DNA of 64,000 bases from Methylocystis bryophila. Its GTDB lineage: Bacteria; Pseudomonadota; Alphaproteobacteria; Rhizobiales; Beijerinckiaceae. The translations under genes and the position numbers were made by a program. A model generated the notes under the pieces. The model was given only the letters and a program-made list of their open reading frames with translations. It was not told the origin of the DNA and searched no databases. Location: the NCBI RefSeq assembly GCF_027925445.1, contig NZ_AP027149.1, positions 2,740,501-2,804,500 on the forward strand. The letters are read 5' to 3'. Below, piece after piece: positions 47,351 through 56,476 of this stretch; the stretch's first letter is position 1; each line of letters begins with the position of its first letter.

Positions 47351-48363
47351 CAGATGTGGCTCAACCGGCGTCCGACGAGCGGGACGCTCACCGCGTTCTG
47401 CCGCAGCGCCTGACGATCACGCTCGTCGGTCCGCGCAGCGCGGGCAAGTCTACATTGATCGCGGCGCTTCCCGATTGTTTCGCGCAGGGCGCGCATGGCT
47501 ATCCGTCGGCGCTGCGCCTGACCCTTCAGCCGATCGGACGCGGCGAGTTTGAAGGCGGCTATCCGGCGGCGTCGAAATATGAATTGCTGGAAAGCTTCGT
47601 TTCTCCTTACGAACGCCTGAGAGAAACGGTCGAAAGCGGCGGCGAGCCGACGCCGCCCGAGACATTGCAGGAGTATTTCTTCCGCCTGAACGCAGAGGCG
47701 TCGCAAGACCTGTCGGACGCGACCCGCCTGCTCGAAATCGTCGATGTCGGCGGCGGTCTCGCGGCGCCGGAGGAGGGCCAGCCACAATCGGCGTCGGTCG
47801 CGTCTCGCGTGCAGTTCGCGACCAAACTCCTTGCGAGCGACGCGATCGTATTCGTGCTGCCGCTCGTGCGATTAGAAGAATGCCGGTGGGTCGGTTCGAT
47901 GTCGCGGCTTATCGAACGCCTGGCGCTCGCCCCAGATCGTAAGGCCAAGCGCTTCGTCGTCGCCTGGTCTTTCTACGAACGGCTCTTCGTGAATCTCGGC
48001 CCCGCAGCCTTCACCTACGCCTGCGACCCGCTCGTTGCGGCGCACGTGCTGCGTCGGGCGCTGGCGCAAGCGCCCTGGCTCGACGCGCTGCGCGAGCTCG
48101 AGCGCGAGGGCGCATCCCTACGTTTTTGCGTGTTCTCGTCCTACGGATTCGTCAAGACTTTCCAAAACCCCAATCTCGATCCACTTCAATCGGGCGAGCG
48201 ACGCTTCAGCCGGGTGAATGGCCCGGGACGGCCCTCCCTCACGGAATTCTGGCGGCCGTTTCTCGCAGCCGATCCCATCGTGAACGCCGCGCTGGGCTTG
48301 GACAGCGCATTTTGCTTTTCCTATGAACGTCTTGCGGCGCCGCAGGGGCTGGTGGCGGAGTAG
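47347..48363 (+). CDS. P-loop GTPase-like protein
   Basis: A 338-residue TRAFAC-type P-loop protein. The Walker A motif is LVGPRSAGKSTL (about residues 25-36) and the switch II/DxxG region is IVDVGGG (about 134-140), followed by a strand AIVFVLPLVRLEE. A clear NKxD base-recognition motif is absent, which is common in atypical GTPases. The start is GTG, overlapping the previous stop. The C-terminal half has FRPFLA-like helices (TEFWRPFLAADPIVNAAL). Substrate and cellular role are unknown; most likely a regulatory partner of the upstream 669-residue protein. Confidence 0.7.
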   Translation: MTDVAQPASDERDAHRVLPQRLTITLVGPRSAGKSTLIAALPDCFAQGAHGYPSALRLTLQPIGRGEFEGGYPAASKYELLESFVSPYERLRETVESGGEPTPPETLQEYFFRLNAEASQDLSDATRLLEIVDVGGGLAAPEEGQPQSASVASRVQFATKLLASDAIVFVLPLVRLEECRWVGSMSRLIERLALAPDRKAKRFVVAWSFYERLFVNLGPAAFTYACDPLVAAHVLRRALAQAPWLDALRELEREGASLRFCVFSSYGFVKTFQNPNLDPLQSGERRFSRVNGPGRPSLTEFWRPFLAADPIVNAALGLDSAFCFSYERLAAPQGLVAE

Positions 48364-48431
48364 GGTGGCGCAGGGGAAACGAGCACAGCCTAGGATGGGC
48401 ATTAAAATGAGCGGATCGAGGTTGACCAGAT

Positions 48432-48541
48432 TTCACGCTGCGTTCAGGCAGAATCGCCTAAACGCAGAAAACGTGATCGATTCTTGAAGTTTAGAACGCG
48501 ATGCGAAAAGCCGGCCTCTACTATTTCGCACCGGGCTCTAG
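48432..48541. repeat. Dispersed palindromic repeat (family A), overlapping a gene start
   Basis: TTCACGCTGCGTTCAGGCAG ... CGCCTAAACGCAGAAAACGT then GATCGATTCTTGAAGTTTAG, AACGCGATGCGAAAA and GGGCTCTAG. It matches 24050-24165 in block order. The last part contains the first ATG (48501) of the following hydrolase gene. Confidence 0.7.
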
Positions 48542-49496
48542 CCATAAATGGCGTCGTTCAGCGCGTCGCGCCGCCGCGACTTGCATTGCATGTCTTACCG
48601 TTTCCGGCGCTTTTGCTTTCGCGCAAATCGCGAGTCGTGATGTGGACGATGTATCAATCGCGCCGGGGCCCAATTACGATAAAGCGAAGTTCAGCCTTTG
48701 GCATCCGGAGGACGCCGGACCATTACATGCCGTTGTCGTCCTCATGCCGGGTTCGAACCAGGACGGGCGGCCCGACGTGCGCGATCCCTTTTGGCAAGAC
48801 TTCGCTCGCCGCAACAACGTCGCTCTGATGGGTTGTTATTTTACCGACGCGCCGCATGACCTGGCCTTCATCGAGAATTATGCGAACGCCGCGCAGGGGA
48901 GCGGCCAAGCCTTGCTCGACGCCCTTCAGGCTCTTTCGAACCGCGCCCAGCATCCAGAATTGGCAAATGCGCCGCTCTTGCTATGGGGCGTCTCGGCGGG
49001 AGGCGAATTCAACTACGAGTTCACGGCGTGGAAAGCGGAGCGCGTCATCGGCTTCATTGTGAACAAGGGCGGAATCTATTTCTCGGCGCTTTTGCCAAGC
49101 GCGGCGCGGCGCGTGCCAGGGCTGTTTTATTCCGGGGAACTGGACTTGGACTCGCGGAAGCGGGTCATATCCGGGCTCTTCGCGCTGAACCGCAGAGCCG
49201 GCGCGCTCTGGGCTTTTGCCGAGGAGCCAAATGTCTCGCACGATGACAAGCGGTCGAGGGAATTGGCCGCGATCTTTTTCGAGTCGGTTCTGCCTTTGCG
49301 TCTGGACGCTTCGTCGAGCGAGGGCGCCTTGCAGCCGCTCGACGAAGGATCCGGTTTTCTGGGTGATCCCGTTCGGATGACTTTTCGGCCTGCAACGGAA
49401 GAGGCGACCGAAACCGAATTGACAGCGTGGTTGCCCAGTGAACGCGTCGCGCGCGCGTGGCAGGCCGTCGTGCGTGGCGAGCCCATCGACCGCTGA
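48501..49496 (+). CDS. Secreted alpha/beta-hydrolase
   Basis: After an unusual start, a signal peptide appears at about residues 17-42 (RRSARRAAATCIACLTVSGA ending FAFAQ). The mature part shows the hydrolase core: strand HAVVVLMPGSNQDG with an oxyanion loop, the nucleophile elbow LLWGVSAGGEF with Ser, and a late His in NVSHDDKR as candidate catalytic base. The family looks like PHB-depolymerase or esterase relatives; substrate unknown. The first 14 residues are encoded within the family A repeat, and no ribosome site precedes ATG 48501. The real start may therefore differ, or the repeat has supplied a new start. Confidence 0.7.
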   Translation: MRKAGLYYFAPGSSHKWRRSARRAAATCIACLTVSGAFAFAQIASRDVDDVSIAPGPNYDKAKFSLWHPEDAGPLHAVVVLMPGSNQDGRPDVRDPFWQDFARRNNVALMGCYFTDAPHDLAFIENYANAAQGSGQALLDALQALSNRAQHPELANAPLLLWGVSAGGEFNYEFTAWKAERVIGFIVNKGGIYFSALLPSAARRVPGLFYSGELDLDSRKRVISGLFALNRRAGALWAFAEEPNVSHDDKRSRELAAIFFESVLPLRLDASSSEGALQPLDEGSGFLGDPVRMTFRPATEEATETELTAWLPSERVARAWQAVVRGEPIDR

Positions 49497-49678
49497 AGCT
49501 GGGAGGCGCTTTTGCGCTCACTTTATATATAAAAGTATTTTTACGTAAGCACTTAGTCTATCATTTCTCAGATATTGGATAAGATGATGCGGCCGGCGAC
49601 GGGCGCGTGGGGCGTGTTTCCTCCTCGCAAGAAGGAGGGGAAGTGTGGGCATGGCTGCCGACGAAGAGGGAGATTGAA

Positions 49679-49939
49679 ATGAACAAATTCTTTGTGTCGC
49701 TGACGCTCTGCGGGCTTTTGGTTTCTCCGGCGTTCGCCGCGCCGGTGCGTCTGAAGGGCGCCAAGGCCGACGCTTTCATCGCCAAATATTTTCCCAATGC
49801 CGATATCCCCGGGCCCGTGGAGGGGAGCTTCACCTACAAGAAGGGGGCCCGCACGGCGGTCGGCCACGCGAGCTGCAACGTGCCCGCGATGGGCGCGAGG
49901 TCGGAGGGCGAGGTTTCGACTTGCACGGTCAAATACTGA
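49679..49939 (+). CDS. Small secreted hypothetical protein
   Basis: 86 residues: signal peptide MNKFFVSLTLCGLLVSPAFA, then a 65-residue mature part with a GAKADAFIAKYFPNADIPGP segment and two Cys (HASCNVP and STCTVKY) that could form a disulfide. ATG 49679 follows GAGGGAGATTGAA, a good ribosome site, and is preferred over an in-frame ATG 72 bases upstream. Not recognised as a known family. It is convergent with the large membrane protein at 50074. Confidence 0.6.
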   Translation: MNKFFVSLTLCGLLVSPAFAAPVRLKGAKADAFIAKYFPNADIPGPVEGSFTYKKGARTAVGHASCNVPAMGARSEGEVSTCTVKY

Positions 49940-50073
49940 CGTCGGAACGGCGCGGCGTCGACAACCGTCCTCCCCGGGCGCTGAGGCCGCGAGCCTCCGG
50001 CGCGCAGGAAGCCGTCATCCGGACTAAAGACTGTTTTGCTTTTGGATGGCCCTCGTCCGAGCCAAGGGGAGAT

Positions 50074-52362
50074 TTAGTCGTCGCTCTCCATCGCCGCGAT
50101 GGCGGGGGCCGGCGGGGAGGGGAGGATATATCGCGCCAGCGCGCCGCGACCGCGCCGCCAGACTCCGTCGCCGTCCTCGGCAAATCCCGAGAGAGCCGAG
50201 AAGCGTCCAGGCGCGCCGACCGTGGCCGCAAGCAGCCGCTGACGTTTGAGCGCCGCTTCCAGCCGCGCCTCAGCTTCGATCAGCGTCCGGTCGTCGAGGA
50301 TGTATTCGCCTTTGCGATCGACATAGGCGTGGCCCGCGCGCACGAGCCGGTTGAGCAATCCCGAGAGATTGTCGCGCACCTCATCGGGCAGCGCCTCGAT
50401 CTCGGGCACATGAACGTCGAGCAGACTCATCGCCCCGTGATAGGGCCTCGCGCGCCGTAGCAGCGCCTTGAGCACGCGGGTGTCCCAATCCTCTCCGTCA
50501 TTGTCGGTCAGGTCCATCGAGGATGGCAGCGGCGCGCGCTCGCGCGCCTTCGTCTCCCGCTTCAAGATCTCGGACAGAAGCTTCATGACGAACATGAAGG
50601 CGTCCTGAGCGATCGCGACGCCGAGCGCCATCGTGGCGTCGGGCGTCAGCTTGAGAAAGGCTTCGCGCGCAAGCTCGAAACGGTTGCGCTCCAAGCTGCG
50701 CGTCTGAAGGAAACGGTCGCTGCGCTTGAGCAACTCCTGCACTTGCGCTTCGGTGAGTCCGGCGGCCTTGCCCGAGACGACGCAGGCGTCGACGCGCTGC
50801 TTGGCTTCGTTGACGCCGGCCGACGCGCTCGCCGCGTCCCCGCCCGCGCGCATGCGCGTTACGATCGCTTGCATATCGTTGCGCAGCTCGCCGTCGAGCG
50901 CGCATTTTTGCGCGAAAGCCGCACGCGCGCCGATCACCTCGTCGCGCGCCGCGAGGAGATCCAATGTCTCGCGTCCCTGCGGCTCGCAGCTGAAATCCGA
51001 GGGGACTGCGGCGGGAAGCGAGCGGGTCTCGCGCGTTGCGCCGAGCAGCAGCAGACAGGCGGGCTTCGCCTCGCGTATGCGCTGCGTCGTCGGATTGACG
51101 CGAATATCGATGCTCGCCTGAGAGAGGGCCGCGATGGCCGCCGAGAGGTCGGGCGGCGGCTCGATCTTGGCGTCGATCGCGGCGGGGCGCTTGGCGCGCG
51201 CGCTTTCTTCCTGCTGGCGCAGCGTAACCAGAGCAGCCTCGAGAAGATCACGCTGCTTGATCGCATGGGCGCGCTCGCTCAAAGGCCCGCTGAGCGTCTG
51301 TCGTATCGTCGCGGCGCGCTTGCGCGCGGCTTCGGCCTTGCCCCGATGCGACAGGCAATTCGGCCCGCAGGCGGCGCCCATGTTGTCGAGGCCCTTCGAG
51401 GCGTCGAGCGCGAGTTGCTCCTCCTCGCGCTCTGTGGCCGAAAGCGCGGCGATCTGCTCCTCCTTGGCCTTGACGATGGGCTCCAACTCCGCGGTCGTGC
51501 GGTCGAGCGCGGCGATCTTCTCCTCGGACTCGGCAATCTGCCGGCGCGCCGCCTGCGCGTCGGCGAGGTCGGCCGCGGTCTTCTGGGCGGCGATCGCCGC
51601 GACGCGCTGCAACTCCTCTTGCGCCTTGCGGGCATTCTCGCGCAGCGCCGGCCCGGCGTTCGCCGCCGCGCGCGTCAGCGCGTCGATGCGCTCCAGATAG
51701 GCGCGCATCGCCGGCATCGAGACGATGCGCTGACTCTCGGCGTCGTAATTCTCCTCGATATATTTCTGCGCGGGCAGGAGCGATTCAGCGGCGATCTCCA
51801 TCGGCTGCAGCTGCGCAGCGAGGCGCTTCGACGAGAGGCCGAAAATGTTGTTGTAATAATAGGTGAAGGAGAAGAACGCCGAGATCGAGAAGACGAAGAC
51901 GTAAACGAGCCCCGTGATCGCCGTCTTGAGCGCGACCCTCTCGCCCAGAAACTGCTGACGCGCGATCAGGGCGCCGAGGTCTGCGCCGAGCGACCAGGAG
52001 GTGGCGGCGAGCATGGTCAGAAGGGCGGTCGTGCCGATCACCGTGCCGATGATGCCGACCCAGTCGCCCGGCTCGCGTCGCATCACGTCGATCATGCCGC
52101 TCGAGGTCGTGTAAAAGACCCAGCAGAGCACCGGGATCGTCACCAGAAACGCCAGTCGCGCGACATCGGCGCGCGAGAAGGCAAGACGCGCCTTGCCCTT
52201 GGACGCCTCGTCTTGCCTCCAAAACAGCGTGGTCAGGCGCGCCGCGAGAGAATTCGCCGCCGAGCGCCTCTCGTCGGTGGGCGGAGCGCTTTCCTGACCC
52301 GGGCGCGCCGACGTCGGGCTTGCGCCCTGCTGAGGGCCGCGGGTCGAGGGTAGGTCATGCAT
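50074..52362 (-). CDS. Large membrane protein with periplasmic coiled coil and C-terminal winged-helix-like part
   Basis: 762 residues, not recognised. Hydrophobic helices lie at about 70-90, 103-123 and 148-170 (TAITGLVYVFVFSISAFFSF). Then a long coiled-coil stretch from about 200 to 400 follows, rich in Ala, Glu and Lys with the pair CGPNC near residue 335. A last hydrophobic segment (MALGVAIAQDAFMFVMKLL, about 575) leads into a cytoplasmic C-terminal domain with LLNRLVRAGHAYVDRKGEYIL, which resembles a winged helix ending in a beta-wing. The topology suggests transfer of a mechanical or envelope signal to the cytoplasm. It is monocistronic and has a Pro/Ser-rich N-terminus. Confidence 0.6.
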   Translation of the reverse strand: MHDLPSTRGPQQGASPTSARPGQESAPPTDERRSAANSLAARLTTLFWRQDEASKGKARLAFSRADVARLAFLVTIPVLCWVFYTTSSGMIDVMRREPGDWVGIIGTVIGTTALLTMLAATSWSLGADLGALIARQQFLGERVALKTAITGLVYVFVFSISAFFSFTYYYNNIFGLSSKRLAAQLQPMEIAAESLLPAQKYIEENYDAESQRIVSMPAMRAYLERIDALTRAAANAGPALRENARKAQEELQRVAAIAAQKTAADLADAQAARRQIAESEEKIAALDRTTAELEPIVKAKEEQIAALSATEREEEQLALDASKGLDNMGAACGPNCLSHRGKAEAARKRAATIRQTLSGPLSERAHAIKQRDLLEAALVTLRQQEESARAKRPAAIDAKIEPPPDLSAAIAALSQASIDIRVNPTTQRIREAKPACLLLLGATRETRSLPAAVPSDFSCEPQGRETLDLLAARDEVIGARAAFAQKCALDGELRNDMQAIVTRMRAGGDAASASAGVNEAKQRVDACVVSGKAAGLTEAQVQELLKRSDRFLQTRSLERNRFELAREAFLKLTPDATMALGVAIAQDAFMFVMKLLSEILKRETKARERAPLPSSMDLTDNDGEDWDTRVLKALLRRARPYHGAMSLLDVHVPEIEALPDEVRDNLSGLLNRLVRAGHAYVDRKGEYILDDRTLIEAEARLEAALKRQRLLAATVGAPGRFSALSGFAEDGDGVWRRGRGALARYILPSPPAPAIAAMESDD

Positions 52363-52381
52363 CGAGGCGCGCCCTCTTCAG

Positions 52382-52428
52382 TCGCCTGCGCTGTGGCGGA
52401 ATCGCCTGAACGCAGGAAGCGTGATCTC
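52382..52428. repeat. Dispersed palindromic repeat (family A), partial copy
   Basis: GCGGAATCGCCTGAACGCAG followed by GAAGCGTGATCTC, the right half of the family A palindrome. It lies just upstream of the large membrane protein gene. Confidence 0.5.
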
Positions 52429-52632
52429 AAAAATTCTGCTGCGCGCCCTACGGGAAAAGCTGACGCTCCGTTCGAGCGGGAGTCGCGTTAGCGCATTCGG
52501 TCCCCCGACCGCGCGATAGCCTGAAGGCGATTTGCACCCGTTTTTAAGCCATTTTGCAAGCAAGGCCGAACAAATGCTGTTGGGCTCAGCGCGCTTTTGC
52601 AAAAAGAGCAAGTTTTTCAATGATCTGGAGCA

Positions 52633-53874
52633 TCATTCTTCCAGACCGCGCCGCGTTTCCATCTCGATGAGCTCGGCGATTTTTAGCGGGTCGTCGGGAA
52701 AACCCGCGCGAATCCAGTCATCCTGAAGCTGCTTCAACGCCGCTCCCAGCTTGCGGCCGGGCGGAAAGCCGCGATGCATGAGATCCGCGGCTTTCACGGG
52801 GAAGACCGGCGGCTCGGAAGCCTCGACGAAATCGAAAGCCGCGCGCCAGCTTGAGTCGTCTCCGCCTGCGCCGCTCTCGGCTTGCAGCAAAGCGAGACCA
52901 TCCAGGGCGCCGCGCCGACCTTCATGGAACATGAGCTCCAGCAGCTCCTGGCGCGTGCGGGGGACTCCGAGTCCGTGGCGTTCCTCGCAGAGGCGCGCCA
53001 TCCGCGTGAGCCGCGCATGCTCGGCGTTGGAGAGCCGCAGCGAGACGCGTACGCGTTCGGCGTCCTCACTGATCAAGACCGCCAGCGCGCCGAGACGCAG
53101 AACGGCGTCCGGCGCCTTTTCTCGCGCCGCTTCGATCGCGGCGACCCGCTCGAGCCGCCCCGGCAAGCCCAAGCCGAGCAGCGCTTCGAGAATGCCGGTC
53201 TCGCACATGATCCGCAGCGTCGCCGGCGCGCCGCGCGCCGCGAGAAGTTTCAGGAGTTCCGCGCCGACGCGCTCACGCGAGAGAATCGTGAGCTTTCCGC
53301 GCGCGAGGACCGCCGCGTGGAGGCCCTCGCGATCGATGGATCCCTGGCCGATCGCTGCGTGAAAGCGGAAGAAGCGCAGAATGCGCAGATAATCCTCGGC
53401 GATTCGCGTCGCCGGATCGCCAATGAAGCGAATGCGCCGCGCGGCAAGATCCTCGCGACCGCCCGCATAATCATGCAGCACGCCATCGGGCGTCAGCGAC
53501 AGGGCGTTGACGGTGAAATCTCGGCGCAGAGCGTCCTGCTCGAAATCGGCGCCGAAGCGCACCTTGGCGGCGCGGCCATAGGTCTCGACGTCCTCGCGCA
53601 GCGTCGTGACCTCGTAGGGCTCGCCGTCGACGACGATCGTGACCGTGCCGTGGTGGACGCCGATCGGCGCGACCTTGAAACCGGCGCGGCGCGCAGCGCT
53701 CATGACCTCTTCCGGATGAGCGGGCGTCGCGAGATCCACCTCCTGTGGCGTCATGCCGAGCAAGGCGTCGCGCACGGCGCCGCCCACGATCCGCGTCTCG
53801 CAGCCCGTCACGGCGAGCGCCGAAAACAGGCGCGCCAGTCGCGGATCGCGCAGCAGCGCGTCGAGCTCCTTCAC
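52633..53874 (-). CDS. cca: CCA tRNA nucleotidyltransferase / poly(A) polymerase family
   Basis: Adds or repairs the 3' CCA end of tRNA. The nucleotidyltransferase head reads TRIVGGAVRDALLGMTPQEVDLAT with the GG and DxD metal motifs, then RRDFTVNALS and the RRIRFIGDPATRIAEDYLRI motif, which is typical of class II enzymes. The rest is the helical body. The start GTG 53874 overlaps the stop of the DUF6111 gene (GTGA); the longer upstream frame has no conserved content. The product is 413 residues. Length and motifs fit the alphaproteobacterial single-domain type without an HD domain. Confidence 0.93.
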   Translation of the reverse strand: MKELDALLRDPRLARLFSALAVTGCETRIVGGAVRDALLGMTPQEVDLATPAHPEEVMSAARRAGFKVAPIGVHHGTVTIVVDGEPYEVTTLREDVETYGRAAKVRFGADFEQDALRRDFTVNALSLTPDGVLHDYAGGREDLAARRIRFIGDPATRIAEDYLRILRFFRFHAAIGQGSIDREGLHAAVLARGKLTILSRERVGAELLKLLAARGAPATLRIMCETGILEALLGLGLPGRLERVAAIEAAREKAPDAVLRLGALAVLISEDAERVRVSLRLSNAEHARLTRMARLCEERHGLGVPRTRQELLELMFHEGRRGALDGLALLQAESGAGGDDSSWRAAFDFVEASEPPVFPVKAADLMHRGFPPGRKLGAALKQLQDDWIRAGFPDDPLKIAELIEMETRRGLEE

Positions 53875-54131
53875 TCGAAACGCCCGGGCGCGAGCCGACC
53901 GTTCTCGATGTGCGCCGGGACATAGGCGCCCCGTTCGCGGGGGCCGAGAACACCGAGCGCCAGCATTCCGATGACCGCGAGCGCGAGGCCGGCGATGGCG
54001 AGGCTCGAAATCCGGCCCGGCGTCCAAAGCGACGCGACGAAGGGCCAGCGCAGGAACAAGAGATGGAATGCGGCGTAGAGAATGAAGGGAAGCGCGAAGA
54101 GAAACGCGGTTTCTAGGAAGGCGCGCCACAT
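53871..54131 (-). CDS. DUF6111-family small membrane protein
   Basis: An 86-residue protein with two transmembrane helices (ETAFLFALPFILYAAFHLLF and SLAIAGLALAVIGMLALGVL), followed by a soluble tail YVPAHIENGRLAPGRFE. This tail motif and the position directly before cca are typical of DUF6111 in Hyphomicrobiales. ATG 54131 begins the first helix. The stop overlaps the GTG of cca, so both are translated together. Function unknown. Confidence 0.8.
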   Translation of the reverse strand: MWRAFLETAFLFALPFILYAAFHLLFLRWPFVASLWTPGRISSLAIAGLALAVIGMLALGVLGPRERGAYVPAHIENGRLAPGRFE

Positions 54132-54312
54132 CGGCGAAAGGCCTCGGCTGGCGCCATAGCTCGGCGCAGGGCGATCATGTCGCGTGATATATACACTTTT
54201 TCGAAACGCGTAAGCGCGTGGAGCGCGCGTCCCGCCGGACGCCCTTGTCAAAACAGGCTCTGGTCTCGGAAGGAGCCCTGCTGTCGTCGCCTCGCAAAAG
54301 GTTCGATGTTCT

Positions 54313-54679
54313 CTAGACTTCGGACTCAATGGGATAGAAGGCGACGACGGCCGCGATGCAGATTGCCGAGAAGAAGGTGTGGGAGCAGCGGTCGTAGCGG
54401 GTGGCGATGCGCCGCCAGTCCTTGAGCTTGGCGAAGAGGTTCTCGATCTTGTGGCGGGTCTTGTAGATCGCCCTGTCGTAGTCGAGCGGGTTCTTGCGGT
54501 TTTTTGTCAGGGGGATGCGGAGTTCTGTCCGGCGCTCTCCCGCTGACAACGCGGCGGTCGCCCACCCGAGGCACGCCGTGCGACAACGGGAAATGAGAGG
54601 TGATCCGCGCCATTTGCGCTTCGCTGAGCAAAAGCGAATCACCTATCAAAGCCTCCGTATCCAGAGACTTTGAAATCAC
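54313..54679 (-). pseudogene. IS5-family transposase remnant with large internal deletion
   Basis: The first part (from 54679) reads LLLSEAQMARITSHFPLSHG with VPRVGDRRVVSG, the conserved N-terminus of IS5-family transposases. The frame then jumps to the C-terminal part (YKTRHKIENLFAKLKDWRRIATRYD ... FFSAICIAAVVAF) with the catalytic Glu region. The central half with the two Asp residues is gone and the halves are in different frames. No matching inverted repeats were found, so this is an old scar. Confidence 0.8.
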
Positions 54680-54752
54680 GCCTCAAGCAAAATTAATCGC
54701 TTCGTAGGCCTAACCCCGGCCAACAGAGGCGGACTGGGATCCGGAGCTGAAC

Positions 54753-55520
54753 TCAGACCTTGGTTGCGATGATCATGGCGGTATCGAGCTTGAAGCTGCC
54801 GTCCGCCTCAATGGAGAAATGTTCAATCAACTCCTCCGCCGCCCGCTGCTGCAAGGAACGGATGGCGGCGACGTGAGCCGCCGGCGGGTTCATGCGGGAG
54901 ATCCAAGAGGCGAACTCCAAGCGAATGCGAAATTGCGCCACCTCGTCCACGATAAAGCCCGCTCTCGCTAGCATACCCCGCCAGCCCTCCAGCGAGGGAT
55001 TGCGCACATGCGAAGGGTCGCGGAGCAATTCCAGGCTTTGCAGCCAAGTATCGAACAGTGGGTCTGCGGGCGAGACCGTGTCCATGAAGATCGCCATGCC
55101 GCCGCTTTTTAGGACACGATGCATTTGCGCCAAGCCTGCTGGCAAATCGCGCCAATGGTGGGTGCTGAAGCGGGTCGCCACCACGTCGAAGGCTTCCGAA
55201 GGGCAGGGCAAGCCTTCCGCTGCGCCCTGTTTGGTCACCACATTCTGGAAGCCGCGCCGTAACGCTTCTTCCTTCACGGTCGCCAGCATGTCGGGTGAGA
55301 GATCGTACGCCACCACCTTTTTGGTTCGCGGGGCCAGCCGAAATGTTACATGCCCGCCGCCGCATCCCATATCGAGGGCGATTGCTTCCGGGCGATGCCC
55401 GACGCGTTCTTCCATCATATCGAGATCTTGGCCCAGAGCGTGAACAGCGCTGTTCAGGTACGCATGCGCACGCGGTCCGAACTGGCGAGCGACGACATTG
55501 GCGTGGGTCTGGGATGTCAT
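54753..55520 (-). CDS. SAM-dependent methyltransferase (class I)
   Basis: A 255-residue Rossmann-fold methyltransferase. Motif I is ALDMGCGGGHVTF, then VVAYDLSPDML, the acidic loop, FDVVATRFSTHHW and LKSGGMAIFMDTV. It belongs to the UbiE/COQ5-like small-molecule group and has the family extension with LRDPSHVRNPSLEGWRGMLA. The substrate is unknown. It is divergent from the XRE regulator at 55612, with a palindrome between them, so it is very likely that regulator's target. Confidence 0.88.
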   Translation of the reverse strand: MTSQTHANVVARQFGPRAHAYLNSAVHALGQDLDMMEERVGHRPEAIALDMGCGGGHVTFRLAPRTKKVVAYDLSPDMLATVKEEALRRGFQNVVTKQGAAEGLPCPSEAFDVVATRFSTHHWRDLPAGLAQMHRVLKSGGMAIFMDTVSPADPLFDTWLQSLELLRDPSHVRNPSLEGWRGMLARAGFIVDEVAQFRIRLEFASWISRMNPPAAHVAAIRSLQQRAAEELIEHFSIEADGSFKLDTAMIIATKV

Positions 55521-55566
55521 GAGCGGCTCCGTTGGAAAGGGTGGGAGCCCCGATAATGACCTGTTT

Positions 55567-55580
55567 TTTTACCAGTAAAA
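55567..55580. promoter_or_regulatory. Candidate operator between methyltransferase and XRE-regulator genes
   Basis: Perfect palindrome TTTTACCAGTAAAA in the 91-base divergent intergenic region. A -10-like TATAAA lies further towards the regulator gene (about 55600). Binding of the encoded XRE regulator is inferred from position. Confidence 0.5.
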
Positions 55581-55611
55581 GACGAGCAAATATCCTAGTA
55601 TAAATCCTGCC

Positions 55612-56385
55612 ATGAACGAGATAGATCGGTGGCGTTTGCTCGGCGCCTTCCTTCGAGTCCATCGCGAGCGCATGCCCCGCCCTGACGGAGCGGCGTCGCG
55701 CCGTCGTACCCCCGGCATGCGACGCGAAGAGTTGGCCGAAGCGGCGGGGATCAGCGTAACTTGGATCACGTGGCTCGAACAAGGACGGGAAGTGAGTGCG
55801 TCTGTCCCGGCCCTGTCGCGAATAGCCGAGGCGTTACGCCTCACTCCGGCGGAGCGAGCCTCACTTTTTGATCTGGCTGGCAAACGCGATCTACGTATCC
55901 CAGCAACCTTCGAGCCTGATCTTCCTGTTGAGTTGCTGGCCCTGTCCTCACAGTTCGCCGGCCCCTGCTATCTTCTCGATGCTACTTGGACTGCGCGTGC
56001 GTGGAACGCCGCTGCCGCCGATCTCTTCATCGGCTGGCTGGACGATACGTCGGCGGAGCGCAACCTTCTCGCCTTCGTGTTCCTTTCACTCGTCGCCCCG
56101 AGCTTAATAGGCGACTGGGCTGACCGAGCCCGGCGTCTCGTGGCGGAATTCCGCGCCGACTTCAACCGCCACCCGAGCGACCCGGCGATGGGCGCGCTGG
56201 TTGATCGTCTCGTTGAGGAAAGCTCCCTCTTCGCCTCCCATTGGCGCGATCAGGATGTCCTCGGTCGCGAAGGAGGCGAACGGCGCTTCACCCACCCTCA
56301 GCGCGGTGAACTGCATTTCCACCAAGCCACCCTCCTGGCGGCGTCGCGGCCAGAGATCAAGCTTGTCTGCCTCACGGCGTTGTAA
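55612..56385 (+). CDS. XRE-family regulator with MmyB-like ligand-binding domain
   Basis: 257 residues. The N-terminal helix-turn-helix reads RRTPGMRREELAEAAGISVTW with ITWLEQGR, typical of the MmyB/XRE group. From about residue 100 follows the MmyB-like PAS-related domain with LLDATWTARAWNAAAADLF and a closing FHQATLLAAS segment. Such regulators bind a small hydrophobic ligand and usually control a neighbouring oxidoreductase or methyltransferase. Here the divergent partner is the SAM-dependent methyltransferase. ATG 55612 gives the standard N-terminus. Confidence 0.88.
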   Translation: MNEIDRWRLLGAFLRVHRERMPRPDGAASRRRTPGMRREELAEAAGISVTWITWLEQGREVSASVPALSRIAEALRLTPAERASLFDLAGKRDLRIPATFEPDLPVELLALSSQFAGPCYLLDATWTARAWNAAAADLFIGWLDDTSAERNLLAFVFLSLVAPSLIGDWADRARRLVAEFRADFNRHPSDPAMGALVDRLVEESSLFASHWRDQDVLGREGGERRFTHPQRGELHFHQATLLAASRPEIKLVCLTAL

Positions 56386-56476
56386 CATGAGGATATCTGA
56401 GAATCTGCTCTGATCACGCACCGGGCTGTCGACGCCGACAATTTAGCTGGCCAGATCACCCGATTTTAATAGGTCC

